A DNA stretch of 64,000 nt from Spirochaetae bacterium HGW-Spirochaetae-3 (GCA_002839315.1 PGXV01000006.1:125176-189175), one strand, 5' to 3'. Shown: positions 33,544 through 44,037, counted from the stretch's first letter. A program made the numbers and translations. The notes: generated from the sequence alone by a model not told the origin.

Positions 33544-34656
33544 ATGATCGACGCTTCGTATACCGTACTCGTGGTCGACGACTCGGGCGCCAACAGGGCG
33601 TTCCTCGCTAGCATCCTCGAGGAAGACGGCTATCGCATAGTCCAGGCCGTCGACGGCGAAGCCTGCCTGACCGTCGCGGTAGCCGAGCGGCCGGTGCTGA
33701 TCCTGCTCGACGTGGTGATGCCGGGCATAGACGGGTTCGAGACCCTGCGCAGGCTCAAGGCCGACGCGGCGACCCGGCGAATCGCCGTCATCATGCTGAC
33801 GAGCCTGGGCGACCAGGAATCCAAGCTCAAGGCCTTCGATTTCGGCGCCGTCGACTATATCGTCAAGTCGGCCAACGAGGCCGAGGTCCGCGCGAGGGTG
33901 CGCGTCCACGTGAGGCTCGCGATGGCCAACGAGGAGCTGATGGCCGCGAGGGCGGAGAGCCTCCAGCAGATAGCCGCCGCCCAGCGTTCCCTGCTCGTCA
34001 AGCCTTCAGAGATGCCCGACGCCGGATTCTCGATATACTATCGCTCCCTCCACGAGGCCGGCGGCGATTTTTATGATGTCGTTCCCGTATCCGACGGCGT
34101 CTATTTCTACTTGATGGCGGACGTCGCCGGCCATGACGTCGGAACGAGCTACGTAACGCCGGCGGTCAAGGTTCTACTCAAGCAATGCGCCACTCCGGCC
34201 CATTCGGTAGAGGAATCCCTGGCCTACCTGAACGGCGTCCTGTCCAAGACGATCCTCGAGGACAACTACCTGACCGCGTTCGCGCTTCGCATCAACCGAA
34301 GGGCGGGCAAGGCCGTGTTCGCCGCGGCGGGCCACCCTCCGGCCCTGTATATCCCGAAGGACGGCCCCGCGTCGTTCGCGGAGTGCGAGAACCCCTTCGT
34401 CGGCATGCTCGAGGAGTCGACTTACCGCTCCGCGTCGATGGACGTGCGGGCAGGGGACCGCTTCCTCCTGTATACCGACGGGCTCGTAGAAGGCGGAAGC
34501 CGGAAAGAGAACTGGATCGACGCCAAGGATGGCCTGATCGCGGTCGCCGAGCGCCTGCGAGGCATGGCGCTATCCGAAATTCCCCTTGCTTTCGTTCGCG
34601 GGATGGGAGCCGATCGGCCGGACGACGACGTCGCCGTGATGGTCGTAGAGGTATAG
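33544..34656 (+). CDS. Response regulator with SpoIIE-type phosphatase domain
   Basis: A 370-aa two-domain protein: receiver (residues 6-125, phosphoacceptor Asp56 in LILLDVVMPGIDG) and a PP2C/SpoIIE (RsbU-type) serine phosphatase (about 150-370) with metal motifs GGDFYDVVPVSDG, LMADVAGHDVGTS and DDDVAVMVV. Such proteins dephosphorylate anti-anti-sigma factors in partner-switching cascades that control stress sigma factors; no partner (STAS or HATPase) is encoded nearby. It starts at ATG 33544 after GGAGGCCGT and has a TATACT box about 25 nt upstream. Confidence 0.93.
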   Translation: MIDASYTVLVVDDSGANRAFLASILEEDGYRIVQAVDGEACLTVAVAERPVLILLDVVMPGIDGFETLRRLKADAATRRIAVIMLTSLGDQESKLKAFDFGAVDYIVKSANEAEVRARVRVHVRLAMANEELMAARAESLQQIAAAQRSLLVKPSEMPDAGFSIYYRSLHEAGGDFYDVVPVSDGVYFYLMADVAGHDVGTSYVTPAVKVLLKQCATPAHSVEESLAYLNGVLSKTILEDNYLTAFALRINRRAGKAVFAAAGHPPALYIPKDGPASFAECENPFVGMLEESTYRSASMDVRAGDRFLLYTDGLVEGGSRKENWIDAKDGLIAVAERLRGMALSEIPLAFVRGMGADRPDDDVAVMVVEV

Positions 34657-34692
34657 CGCTAGCCCTTCCTCGGCATCGCCGTAAGCCGCGTC

Positions 34693-34721
34693 TTCTATTT
34701 TTCGCTCCTTTGGCGTATCCT
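34693..34721 (+). promoter_or_regulatory. Promoter of the GGDEF-hemerythrin gene (leaderless type)
   Basis: TTCTAT (34693-34698), a 17-bp spacer and TATCCT (34716-34721), only 6 nt before the ATG at 34728. No Shine-Dalgarno. Confidence 0.5.
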
Positions 34722-34727
34722 TGATCC

Positions 34728-36326
34728 ATGGATTCCAGAACGTTTTCGCTCGCGGTCGCGTTGGTCGGCGCGTCCCTCTCGTTGATGACCGCTTACTATG
34801 CCTCGTTCCGTAGGGAACGAGGCATAGCTATTTACGCTACCGGATACTTCGCCGCCGTCATCGGCTTCGTCCTGCTACTCGGGCAGGGATCGCTACCGCG
34901 CTCTATCTGCCTCGTCCTCGCCAATCTGCTTATCCTCTTCTATCAGCTGAGCCTCGCCTGGGGGTTGCGCTACCGCATAGGGCTCGCCCCCGCCTGGCCT
35001 CGTCGCTTCTGGCTGTACCTGTCGGCATGGCTCGCCGTTCTCGTCTTCGCCTCGTACATCGTAGACTCGTTCATAGTACGGGCCGTATTCTCGTCGGCGT
35101 TCATAATCGCGGGAGCGACGGAGTTCATCGTCGCCTTCCGTCGCGGGCCGGACGGGAGGCCCTCGGCGATCATGCGCCTCGCGTTCGCCGTAACCCTTTC
35201 GTTCTCCGCCTTCCACGCGATCCGCATCGCGCTCCTGCTTACGTACTCGACCGGGCGCGCTACCCTCATGGACTCGGGGTTCGTTAATTCCTATACGTTC
35301 GCGTTTACGATATTCTTCTCCGTCCTGTGGGCCGGGCTCATCCTTATCATCGACGCGACGGATCTTCTGGCGCAGTTGGAGCACCGGAGCGAGGTCTTCA
35401 AGTCGTTGGCGACGACAGACGAGCTTACCGGGCTCTACAATCGGCACAGTCTGTACGCCAGGCTCGAGTCTGAGATGGAGCGGTCATCCAGGTACGCCGC
35501 GCCGCTGTCTATCCTCATGTTCGACGTCGACCATTTCAAGCGCGTCAACGATACCTGGGGGCACGACGCCGGAGACGAGGTGCTGAAAAGGATAGCGGCC
35601 ATATCCGGCGCCTCGGTCCGCGAGCCGGACAGCGTCTATCGCTGGGGCGGCGAGGAATTCATCGTGCTGGCTCCTCATACTTCGCTCGACGGGGCCGTCG
35701 CCGTCGCCGAGAAGCTGCGGAAGGCCATCGCCGCGGGGATCTTCCCCAGGGTCGGAAACGTGACGGTCAGTTTCGGCGTAGCGGAATTCATCCCGGGGGA
35801 GGGCGGCGACCGATGGTTCAAGCGCGTCGACCAGGCCCTGTACCGGGCCAAGAACACGGGGCGCGACAAGGTCGTCGCCTTCGGTCCGGGAGACGAACTC
35901 CCGGTCGCGCGCGTAAGCATCCCGTGGCGGGCCGAATGGGAGTCGGGAGACCGGCTGATAGACGAAGGACACAGGCGGCTTCTCGATCGGGCGAACGACC
36001 TGCTCGACGTCTCGCAGTCGGGTTGCTCCCGGGAACGCCTGCTCGCCGGCATGGACGCGCTGCTGGCCGAGATCGGGACGCATTTCTCCGAGGAGGAATC
36101 CGTGCTGGCCGGGCTCGGATACCCGGGGCTCGAGATCCACGCGGGCCTGCACCGGGAGCTCGTCCGCGCCGCGACGGAACTACGGGCGAGGTCAGAGGCC
36201 GAAGGCTTCGAGACTGGGGCCCTGCTCGACTTCCTGGTCGAGCGCGTGGTCATGAACCACCTGGTCAGCGCGGACGCGCTCTTCTTCGGGTATCTACGCG
36301 GTTCCGAGGCCCCCGGAGACGAGTAG
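34728..36326 (+). CDS. Membrane diguanylate cyclase fused to hemerythrin
   Basis: A 532-aa protein that would make cyclic di-GMP. The N-terminal 210 residues hold about seven transmembrane helices, the middle is a GGDEF domain (about 230-390), and the last 130 residues are a hemerythrin. The catalytic motif is GGEEF, with an inhibitory I-site RxxD (REPD) five residues upstream, so product feedback is expected. The hemerythrin keeps its di-iron ligand pattern: DEGHRRLLD, HFSEEE, HAGLH and MNHLVSAD. Known DGC-hemerythrin fusions respond to oxygen through the iron state; the same is inferred here. It probably opposes the HD-GYP enzyme encoded upstream. Confidence 0.9.
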   Translation: MDSRTFSLAVALVGASLSLMTAYYASFRRERGIAIYATGYFAAVIGFVLLLGQGSLPRSICLVLANLLILFYQLSLAWGLRYRIGLAPAWPRRFWLYLSAWLAVLVFASYIVDSFIVRAVFSSAFIIAGATEFIVAFRRGPDGRPSAIMRLAFAVTLSFSAFHAIRIALLLTYSTGRATLMDSGFVNSYTFAFTIFFSVLWAGLILIIDATDLLAQLEHRSEVFKSLATTDELTGLYNRHSLYARLESEMERSSRYAAPLSILMFDVDHFKRVNDTWGHDAGDEVLKRIAAISGASVREPDSVYRWGGEEFIVLAPHTSLDGAVAVAEKLRKAIAAGIFPRVGNVTVSFGVAEFIPGEGGDRWFKRVDQALYRAKNTGRDKVVAFGPGDELPVARVSIPWRAEWESGDRLIDEGHRRLLDRANDLLDVSQSGCSRERLLAGMDALLAEIGTHFSEEESVLAGLGYPGLEIHAGLHRELVRAATELRARSEAEGFETGALLDFLVERVVMNHLVSADALFFGYLRGSEAPGDE

Positions 36327-36352
36327 CCTCCCTGTGGCTACGCGTCGCGGAA

Positions 36353-36370
36353 GGGGGGCGAGAGCCCCCC
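36353..36370. terminator. Hairpin between convergent genes
   Basis: A perfect 7-bp stem GGGGGGC/GCCCCCC with loop GAGA, directly before the serS stop. It is short on T residues, so it is a weak terminator candidate on both strands. Confidence 0.45.
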
Positions 36371-36373
36371 GAG

Positions 36374-37648
36374 TCATTTCTGCTTTATGACGTCGAACCC
36401 GACGTACGGAATCAGCGCCGGCGGGATCCTCACGGTGCCGTCCGCCTGCTGGTAGTTCTCGAGCAGGGCGATGATGCCGCGGCTGATCGCTATCGCCGTA
36501 CCGTTGAGCGTGTGGACGTACTTGTTTTTGCCGTCGTCGTCCTTGTACTTGATGTTGAGGCGGCGCGACTGGTAATCGGTGCAGTTGGAGGTGCTGGTCA
36601 CCTCGCCCCATTCGCCTCCGTTGCGGCCGGGCATCCACGCTTCCAGGTCCCACTTTCGGTACGCGGGGGCTCCGAGGTCGCCGGTGCAGGTGTCGACGAC
36701 GCGGAACGGAATGCCGAGGCCGGAGAATATCTCTTCCTCAATGAGGCGAAGCTCCTCGTGTACGCGGTCGGAATCCTCGGGCAGGCAGTACGCGAACATC
36801 TCCAGCTTGGTAAACTGGTGCACGCGGTACAATCCCTTGGAGAACTGCCCCGCCGAGCCCGCCTCGCGGCGGAAGCAATGGGACAGGCCCGCCATGCGGA
36901 GCGGCAGCTTGTCCTTGGGCAGGATGGTGTCGGCGTAGTAGCCTCCCAGGGTTATCTCCGCGGTGCCGACGAGGCAGGAACCCTCGCCCTCGACCGAGTA
37001 TACGTTCGACTCGGCGCCGCGCGGATTGAAGCCTATGCCTTCCAGGATCTCCATCTTGGCGACGTCCGGCGTTATGAACGGCGTGAAGCCCTTCTTCGCG
37101 AGGATATCCAGCGCGTAGCGCACGAGGCCGAGCTCGAGGAACACGCCCTCGTTCTTGAGGTAGTAGAATTTGGTTCCCGACACCTTGGTTCCGGCGTCGA
37201 AATCTATGATATCGAGTTCCTGGCCCAGCTGGACGTGGTCCTTGGGCTCGAAATCGAAGGTCGTCGGCTCTCCGACGCGCTTCACCTCGAGGTTGTCCTT
37301 GTCTTCCTTGCCGACCGGAGCGTCGGGATGCGCCATGTTCGGTATCTTGCGAACTTCGGCGTCGAGGCGCGATATGACCTCGTCAGCCTCGGCTTCCATC
37401 GCGGTTATCGCGTCCTTGAGGCGCTTACCCTCGATAATCAGCCTGTCGCGGACGGCGGTTTCTAGCTTGCCCTTCATCGCGGCCGCGTTCTCGTTGCGGG
37501 CGCGGCGCTCGTCCTCGAGTCTCTTTAAAAGCTCGTTGCGCTTGTCGAAGAGGGCAGCGACGAGTTCGGCGTCGGCCTTCATGAAGCGGTCTCCGATATT
37601 TTTCTTGACCGCGTCCAGGTTGTCCTTGATGAAGCGTAGGTCTAGCAT
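36374..37648 (-). CDS. serS: Seryl-tRNA synthetase
   Basis: Charges tRNA-Ser and tRNA-Sec. The N-terminal coiled-coil arm that grips the long variable arm is present (residues 1-110), followed by the class II catalytic core: motif 2 region HCFRREAGSAGQFSKGLYR and motif 3 region GTAIAISRGIIALLENYQ. The 424-aa length is standard. ATG 37648 was chosen: the family begins MLDLRFIKDN, and TTGAAT-17-TATGAT ends 10 nt upstream. A longer start at 37663 would fall inside the promoter -10 region. Confidence 0.96.
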   Translation of the reverse strand: MLDLRFIKDNLDAVKKNIGDRFMKADAELVAALFDKRNELLKRLEDERRARNENAAAMKGKLETAVRDRLIIEGKRLKDAITAMEAEADEVISRLDAEVRKIPNMAHPDAPVGKEDKDNLEVKRVGEPTTFDFEPKDHVQLGQELDIIDFDAGTKVSGTKFYYLKNEGVFLELGLVRYALDILAKKGFTPFITPDVAKMEILEGIGFNPRGAESNVYSVEGEGSCLVGTAEITLGGYYADTILPKDKLPLRMAGLSHCFRREAGSAGQFSKGLYRVHQFTKLEMFAYCLPEDSDRVHEELRLIEEEIFSGLGIPFRVVDTCTGDLGAPAYRKWDLEAWMPGRNGGEWGEVTSTSNCTDYQSRRLNIKYKDDDGKNKYVHTLNGTAIAISRGIIALLENYQQADGTVRIPPALIPYVGFDVIKQK

Positions 37649-37658
37649 GGTGATGCAG

Positions 37659-37707
37659 ATCATAGACTAAAGGTAGCTTGTATTCAACGGGCTTTTTTTG
37701 GTACCCT
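37659..37707. promoter_or_regulatory. Divergent overlapping promoters, serS / small Cys-rich gene
   Basis: Minus strand (serS): TTGAAT (37687-37682), 17 bp, TATGAT (37664-37659). Plus strand: TTGTAT (37678-37683), 18 bp, TACCCT (37702-37707), 5 nt before the ATG. The two -35 boxes overlap, so the promoters may compete for polymerase. Confidence 0.55.
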
Positions 37708-37712
37708 AAGCC

Positions 37713-37888
37713 ATGAAGCTAGAGATAAACCCGAGAGGCAACGGCGCCTGCCCCCTGTGCGTTTCGCACGGTTCCTGCCGCGTACAACGCAAGCTCGCCG
37801 ATAACGTCGACCCGCTCGGATCGATCGATGACGAAGGGATGGAGATCGTGATCTATTCTTGCCCCTATTTCAAGGAAAAGATCGCGCC

Positions 37889-37892
<4 letters not shown>
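37713..37892 (+). CDS. Cys-rich 59-aa protein upstream of prfA
   Basis: A short protein beginning [20 protein letters not shown] and ending [12 protein letters not shown], with four cysteines at about 13, 16, 22 and 50 (CPLC, SC, SC). The spacing could bind zinc or an iron-sulphur cluster. The stop TGA overlaps the prfA start (GTGA), so translation of prfA is coupled to it. It has its own leaderless-type promoter. I know no named family; its function is unknown. Confidence 0.7.
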
Positions 37893-38959
<1,067 letters not shown>

Positions 38960-38981
38960 TCCCCGGCGCGGAGCCGCGTCC

Positions 38982-39839
38982 GTGAACGTACGGGCGGCCC
39001 TGGCGGAAGGATCCGGCGCCCTCGGGGGCAGTAGTCCGGGATCGCCTTTCCTGGATGCCGCCCTTCTCCTCGGGCTCGCGCTGGGCCTGGAGCGCGACCG
39101 CGTTCTCGCGGCGATGCCCGACGAGGTTCCTCCCGCCGCGCTCCGGTCCTACCGCGCTTATATCGGGCGCAGGTGCTCCGGAGAACCCGTGGCGTACATC
39201 CTGGGATATAAAGAATTCTACGGTCGACGCTACTCGGTCGACCCGCGCGTGCTCGTGCCGAGGCCCGATACCGAATTGCTCGTGGAGACAGCCCTGAGGC
39301 TCCTTCCGCGCCCCGGGACTTCCCGGGAACCGCGTTGCCACGACGCGTTCACCGGCTCCGGCTGCGTCGGCGTCTCGATAGCCGCCGAGCGGCCCGACGT
39401 CGAGGTGTCGCTGTCGGACGCATCGGCCGACGCGCTCGAGCTCGCCTCGGCCAACGCCCGCGCCCTGCTCGGCCGCGCCTTGGACGCCCGCGAGGGCGAC
39501 GTGCTATCCGCGGCGGTCGGCCCGTTCGACCTTATCGTCGCCAACCCGCCCTACGTGACGAAGGCGCTGACCGACGAACTGCTCCTGGGCGGCGACGCGG
39601 AGCCGCGGATGGCGCTGGACGGTGGTGAACTCGGGCTCGACCTCTATCCGGATATAGCCGCGCAGGCGTACGCCCTGCTTTCCGAGGGCGGCGCGCTGGC
39701 CGTCGAGATAGGCGAGGAACAGGGCGAGGCCGTCGCTGCGATCTTTAGGGGCGCAGGCTTCGGAGACGTGACCGTCCATACCGACCTGGCAGGTTCCGAC
39801 CGGGTCGTTGCGGGGGTGAAGCATGCAGTACGACGATAG
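38982..39839 (+). CDS. prmC: Protein-(glutamine-N5) methyltransferase, release-factor specific
   Basis: Methylates the Gln of the GGQ loop of release factors. The N-terminal helical domain and the methyltransferase signatures are visible: PVAYILGYKEFYGRRYSVD, PRPDTELLVE, and the catalytic NPPY in LIVANPPYV. Start GTG 38982, 22 nt after prfA; 285 aa. Its last 17 bases overlap the Rel/SpoT start. Confidence 0.96.
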   Translation: MNVRAALAEGSGALGGSSPGSPFLDAALLLGLALGLERDRVLAAMPDEVPPAALRSYRAYIGRRCSGEPVAYILGYKEFYGRRYSVDPRVLVPRPDTELLVETALRLLPRPGTSREPRCHDAFTGSGCVGVSIAAERPDVEVSLSDASADALELASANARALLGRALDAREGDVLSAAVGPFDLIVANPPYVTKALTDELLLGGDAEPRMALDGGELGLDLYPDIAAQAYALLSEGGALAVEIGEEQGEAVAAIFRGAGFGDVTVHTDLAGSDRVVAGVKHAVRR

Positions 39840-41901
39840 GCTCGACGATTACCTTGGCAAATTCTCGGCCGAAGACGCGGATCGCGTGCGCGCGGCCCGC
39901 TCCTGGGCCGCGGAGCTGCACGCCGGCAGTTTCCGCGCGTCCGGCGAACCGACCGTTACCCACCCGGAGCGGGTCGCCGCGATACTAGCCGGCATGGGCA
40001 TGGACGCGGACAGCGTCATAGCGGGGCTGCTCCACCAGGCGATAGAGGACGGGGTCGCGACGGGCAAGGCCGTCGGCGAGCGATTCGGCGAGCGGGTCGG
40101 GTCGCTCGTGGACGAGCTGTCCCGCATGGCGTCGCTCAAGGCCAAGAACAAGACGAACCAGGCCGCCGAGGCCATACGCAAGATGCTGTTCGCGATGACC
40201 CGCGACCTCCGCGTCATTATCGTCAAGCTGGCCGATAAGCTCGACAACATGCGTACTATCCGTTGGCTACCCGAGGAAGACCGGCGCCGCATAGCCGCCG
40301 AGTGCGTCGACGTGTTCGCGCCGTTGGCGGACCGTCTAGGCATCAGCTGGATGAAGGACGAGCTGGAGGACCTCGCTCTCAAGGAGATCAACCGTGAGGC
40401 GTTCGACCAGATAAAGCTGCTCGTGTCCGCGAAGAAGCCGGAGCGCGAGGCCTTCCTCGAGCGCGCCCGGGAGGATATCCAGCTGGCCGCGAAGGACGAG
40501 GGCCTGTCCGTCGATGTGATGTCCCGGGCGAAGCACTTCTATTCCATCTACCAGAAGATGCGGAAGCGAGCCAAGGGCGCCGACGAGCTGTACGATCTGT
40601 CTGGAATACGCGTGCTCGTCGACGAGGAGAGTCAATGCTACACCGCGCTCGGTATCGTGCACGGCCTGTGGAAACCGCTCGAAGGTCGCTTCAAGGACTA
40701 TATCGCGATGCCCAAGTCCAACGGGTACCGCAGCCTGCATACGACGGTGATGGCGTACGACGGCACGCTCCTCGAGATCCAGATACGGACCCGCGACATG
40801 CACAACGTGGCCGAGTACGGCGTCGCGTCGCACTGGCTGTACAAGAAGGGCTCGAGCGCCGAGATAGTCCGCCCCGAGGACGTCTCCATAGTCAACCGGC
40901 TCAAGGGCTGGAGCGCGATGCTCGACGAAGGATCGGATTTCCTGGAGGACATCAAGCGGGAGATACTCAAGGATTCCATCATCGTGTTCACGCCCAAGGG
41001 CGACGCGATAGAGCTACCCGCGGGCTCCACGCCGCTGGACTTCGCGTACGCGATACACAGCGACGTGGGCAACCGTTGCCTCGCGGCCAAGACCGACGGC
41101 GCCATCGTCTCGCTCGACTCCGAGCTAAGGAATACCCAGGTCGTCGAGATCGTGACCGGCGCCAACGCCAGGCCCAACGTCAACTGGCTCAAGATGGTGC
41201 GGACGAGCAAGGCGCGCGCCAAGATACGCTCCTACCTCGTCGCCGACGGTTCCGTCATCGCGATAGACAAGAACGTCGTAGCCCGTAAGCGCGACGAACG
41301 GCACGAGGAGCGGGGCAAGGCGCATCCCGGGGACCGCAAGCCCGAGCTGGAGGTCCGGCACGGCGAGGCCAAGCATACGGAGCCGAAGAAGCCGGAAGCG
41401 CCGGAGGCCGCGATCGCGCAGATGGACTACCGGCCCTACGTGCCCGGAGAGGCCACCGACTCGTCGCGCGCGGGAGTCAGCGTGTCCGGCGCGGATAACC
41501 TTATGATACGGTTCGCCGCGTGCTGCAAGCCGGCCGTCGGCGAGCGCATCGTCGGCTACGTCTCGCGGGGGCGCGGCATCATCGTACACCGAGCCTCGTG
41601 CAAGAACCTGCCGGCGATACCCGAGTTCACCGAGCGCCGCGTCGAGGTGACGTGGGAATCCGCGCCGTCGCTGACGCGGCGTTACCACGTAACGGGGCGA
41701 CGCGTCCTCGACCTGTTCTCCGAGATAGAGAACGCGGTGCGCAAGCACGGCGGCCGCCTCGTCGAGGGCCGTCTCGAGGACGGCCTGGATACGCTCTCCG
41801 GCTTCTTTACGATGGCGTATCCGAGCGCCGAGGACGCGCGTACCGCTGAGCGCAACCTGCGACACGTACCGTCCATACTGAAGATCAAGCGCACGGACTA
41901 A
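39823..41901 (+). CDS. RelA/SpoT-family (p)ppGpp enzyme with altered HD site
   Basis: A 692-aa long RSH protein controlling (p)ppGpp. Order: N-terminal HD hydrolase domain (about residues 25-190), synthetase domain (about 230-350, with GRFKDYIAMPKSNGYRSLHT and LLEIQIRTRDMHNVAEYG), TGS (about 390-450, DSIIVFTPKGDAIELP), and a C-terminal zinc-finger/ACT part (ACCKPAVGERIVGYVS). The synthetase looks intact. In the hydrolase the metal-binding His-Asp reads His71-Gln72 (GLLHQAIEDG in place of LLHDVVED), and the later LADRLHNMR is LADKLDNMR. The hydrolase may therefore be weak or lost, as in the RelA type. No other RSH is seen in this window. Confidence 0.92.
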   Translation: MQYDDRLDDYLGKFSAEDADRVRAARSWAAELHAGSFRASGEPTVTHPERVAAILAGMGMDADSVIAGLLHQAIEDGVATGKAVGERFGERVGSLVDELSRMASLKAKNKTNQAAEAIRKMLFAMTRDLRVIIVKLADKLDNMRTIRWLPEEDRRRIAAECVDVFAPLADRLGISWMKDELEDLALKEINREAFDQIKLLVSAKKPEREAFLERAREDIQLAAKDEGLSVDVMSRAKHFYSIYQKMRKRAKGADELYDLSGIRVLVDEESQCYTALGIVHGLWKPLEGRFKDYIAMPKSNGYRSLHTTVMAYDGTLLEIQIRTRDMHNVAEYGVASHWLYKKGSSAEIVRPEDVSIVNRLKGWSAMLDEGSDFLEDIKREILKDSIIVFTPKGDAIELPAGSTPLDFAYAIHSDVGNRCLAAKTDGAIVSLDSELRNTQVVEIVTGANARPNVNWLKMVRTSKARAKIRSYLVADGSVIAIDKNVVARKRDERHEERGKAHPGDRKPELEVRHGEAKHTEPKKPEAPEAAIAQMDYRPYVPGEATDSSRAGVSVSGADNLMIRFAACCKPAVGERIVGYVSRGRGIIVHRASCKNLPAIPEFTERRVEVTWESAPSLTRRYHVTGRRVLDLFSEIENAVRKHGGRLVEGRLEDGLDTLSGFFTMAYPSAEDARTAERNLRHVPSILKIKRTD

Positions 41902-41960
41902 CCGGCGAGCCTCCTATAGATCGCTACGATTCTTGACGATACTCGATAACAGGAGCAACG

Positions 41961-43568
41961 ATGTTAAACGCTATCATGGATCGATTCCTGGTTAAGTACG
42001 CCGACAGCGAGGGCCTGGAGAAGACTCAGGTCTCGGCTCTCGTCTATACTCTCGTCGCTATCGCCGGCGCCGCGATAACCGCGTTCATCATGATACGCAA
42101 TCCCATGATGAGACTCGTGATAGGAATCCTCGCGGCCGTATCGATCGGGCTCATCGGGCTCGTCAGGGGCGGCTTCGCCGTCGGGGCCAGCGCTGGGGCT
42201 ACGACCCTCGTCTCCCTGCTTTTCGCGGCCATACCGTTTCTCCAGCCGTTCGAAGCGGCTTACGAGCTCTACCTGCTCGCGACGCTCGAATGCTTCGCGC
42301 TCGTAGTCACGGGGCTCGTCGCAAGGAGGCAGTGGCAATCGTTCGGCGTACTCGTCGTCGCGCTCGCCGCCCTGTTCGCCGATTATTTCATCCGAGTCGT
42401 CCCCGGGACCGCGGAAGCGAACAAGAATCTCGACGACCTCATCATCGCCTCGATTATCCTCGTCGTATCGACCGCTATCGAGCGTGCCATAAAGGCGCGG
42501 GACTATTCGCTCATGTCGATAAGCCGGGCCGAAGCCGCGAGGAACCGGGCTCAGGTCGAAAGGCTAGAAGGCATCATACGATCGAGCGGGGACGCGCTGG
42601 GCCTGGGAATAGCCGCCAAGAACTCCGCCGAATCGACCGCCAGGCTGGTCCGCGAGATGAAGGCGACCCTCGAGTCCGTGGGGTCGGAGTTCCAGGATCT
42701 CGAGGGCCACGCCCGGGCCATCACGGAATCCTACGCTCGTATCGGCGAATCATCGCGGCTCGTTGAATCCAAGGTCTCCGATCAATCCGCCGTCATAACC
42801 GAGTCGTCCGCGGCCATAGAGCAGATGACCTCGTCCGTCAACAGCATCGCGGCGATAGCCTCGGTGCGTCGAGCCGCGATCGGCAACCTGAAGAACGCTA
42901 CTGAGGAGGGACGCTCGCAGATGAGCGGATCCGCCGACGCCCTCCGCACGATGCGGGACTCCGCGTCCTCCATAGTCGAAGTAGTGAACGTCATACGCTC
43001 GGTCGCGAGCCAGACGAACCTCTTGGCGATGAATGCGGCGATCGAGGCCGCCCACGCGGGTGAAGCCGGCAAGGGCTTTTCCGTAGTGGCGGACGAGATC
43101 CGCAAGCTGTCGGAAGAGACGAACGAGAACGTGCGCATCATCGACGCCGATATAGAGAAGACGTTCGCTTCGATGAAGACCGCGACCGACGTCAACGAAA
43201 GCGCCCAGGCCATCTTCAAGAAGGTAGACGAGGAAGCCGACGCGGTAGCCTCGGCGATGGACGAGATAGGCCGGGGCCTCTCCGAGATATCGGCCGGATC
43301 GGGTGAAATACTCCAGGGAACGACCGAGTCGGTGCAGTTCACCCAGACGGTCAAGGACGCGTCCCGGAAGATGGGCGAGGTGATAACGGCGTCGGAATCC
43401 GACCTGAGCCACCTGACCGGCAAGGCCGATAGCGTCAGGGCCAACCTGTCATCCGTCGAACGGAAGTTCGACCGGATCCAGGCCGAGTCCGAGGCCCTAG
43501 GCGAGGCGGGTCGCCTCAACGAGCTGGCCCTTACGAATCTCATGGAGAGCCTGGAAGCGAGTCGTTAG
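41961..43568 (+). CDS. Methyl-accepting chemotaxis-like protein without periplasmic sensor
   Basis: A 535-aa chemoreceptor. Residues 30-175 form about five to six hydrophobic segments with very short loops, so there is no extracytoplasmic ligand domain; it may sense the membrane state or an internal cue. The C-terminal signalling hairpin is standard: [51 protein letters not shown], the tip that binds CheA/CheW. It starts at ATG 41961 after AGGAGCAACG. It stands alone between relA/spoT and the ABM gene. Confidence 0.9.
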   Translation: MLNAIMDRFLVKYADSEGLEKTQVSALVYTLVAIAGAAITAFIMIRNPMMRLVIGILAAVSIGLIGLVRGGFAVGASAGATTLVSLLFAAIPFLQPFEAAYELYLLATLECFALVVTGLVARRQWQSFGVLVVALAALFADYFIRVVPGTAEANKNLDDLIIASIILVVSTAIERAIKARDYSLMSISRAEAARNRAQVERLEGIIRSSGDALGLGIAAKNSAESTARLVREMKATLESVGSEFQDLEGHARAITESYARIGESSRLVESKVSDQSAVITESSAAIEQMTSSVNSIAAIASVRRAAIGNLKNATEEGRSQMSGSADALRTMRDSASSIVEVVNVIRSVASQTNLLAMNAAIEAAHAGEAGKGFSVVADEIRKLSEETNENVRIIDADIEKTFASMKTATDVNESAQAIFKKVDEEADAVASAMDEIGRGLSEISAGSGEILQGTTESVQFTQTVKDASRKMGEVITASESDLSHLTGKADSVRANLSSVERKFDRIQAESEALGEAGRLNELALTNLMESLEASR

Positions 43569-43588
43569 GGCTCGTCGTCCATGACGTA

Positions 43589-43605
43589 CCCGTCCGTAGG
43601 ACGGG
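43589..43605 (+). terminator. Hairpin after the chemoreceptor gene
   Basis: A 7-bp perfect stem CCCGTCC/GGACGGG with loop GTA, followed by a larger imperfect GGCTCG/CGAGCC hairpin (about 43604-43636). No T-tract, so only moderate support. Confidence 0.4.
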
Positions 43606-43642
43606 CTCGTGCGGGGGGCGCGCGTCCGTGCGAGCCTATAGT

Positions 43643-43671
43643 TTGACTCGCGCCGGGAATTCACATAGAGT
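43643..43671 (+). promoter_or_regulatory. Promoter of the ABM-domain gene
   Basis: TTGACT (43643-43648), a 17-bp spacer and TAGAGT (43666-43671), followed by GGAGG and the ATG at 43690. It has a normal short leader. Confidence 0.6.
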
Positions 43672-43689
43672 CTTATCGGAGGCATTGCC

Positions 43690-43989
43690 ATGTACGTGAT
43701 CATCGTCGATATAATCGTCAAGGACGGATTCGAGGACAGGTACCGCGACGCCGTCATGATACACGCGCGTACCTGCCTGTCCCTGGAAGAGTCCTGCCTG
43801 CGGTTCGACGTGCTCCAGGCGCCGGGCGACGCGCGTCGCTTTACCCTATGCGAGGCTTACCCCGACGAGGCGACGTTCATGAACGTACACCGGAAGACGG
43901 CGCACTTCGAGCGCTACCTGGAAACCACGACGGCATGGGTTCAGAGCAAGGACGCGCGGACCTTTACGAGGTTGTACCCCGAGGATTGA
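43690..43989 (+). CDS. ABM-domain (LsrG/YgiN-like) protein
   Basis: A 99-aa antibiotic-biosynthesis-monooxygenase-fold protein: MYVIIVDIIVKDGFEDRYRDA, ESCLRFDVLQAPGDARRFTLCE, ETTTAWVQSK. Members form dimers with a ferredoxin-like fold; some are quinol monooxygenases, and LsrG acts on phospho-AI-2. It converges with the glyoxalase/transketolase operon and could handle a reactive intermediate of the same pathway, but this is only a neighbourhood argument. Confidence 0.85.
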   Translation: MYVIIVDIIVKDGFEDRYRDAVMIHARTCLSLEESCLRFDVLQAPGDARRFTLCEAYPDEATFMNVHRKTAHFERYLETTTAWVQSKDARTFTRLYPED

Positions 43990-44037
43990 GGCTCGGGAAC
44001 GGCGATTCGCCGCCGCTCCCGAACCATAGCTCCGATG

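Noticed and set aside
35813-37465. 550-codon plus-strand frame
   Set aside because: Crosses the end of the GGDEF gene and all of serS on the other strand; no domain.
41902-41960. Sigma-28-type promoter of the chemoreceptor
   Set aside because: CTCGATAA resembles the -10 element, but no TAAA-type -35 occurs at the right distance.
43569-43689. tRNA or small-RNA gene in the hairpin-rich gap
   Set aside because: No cloverleaf or T-loop sequence; the hairpins fit a terminator region followed by a promoter.
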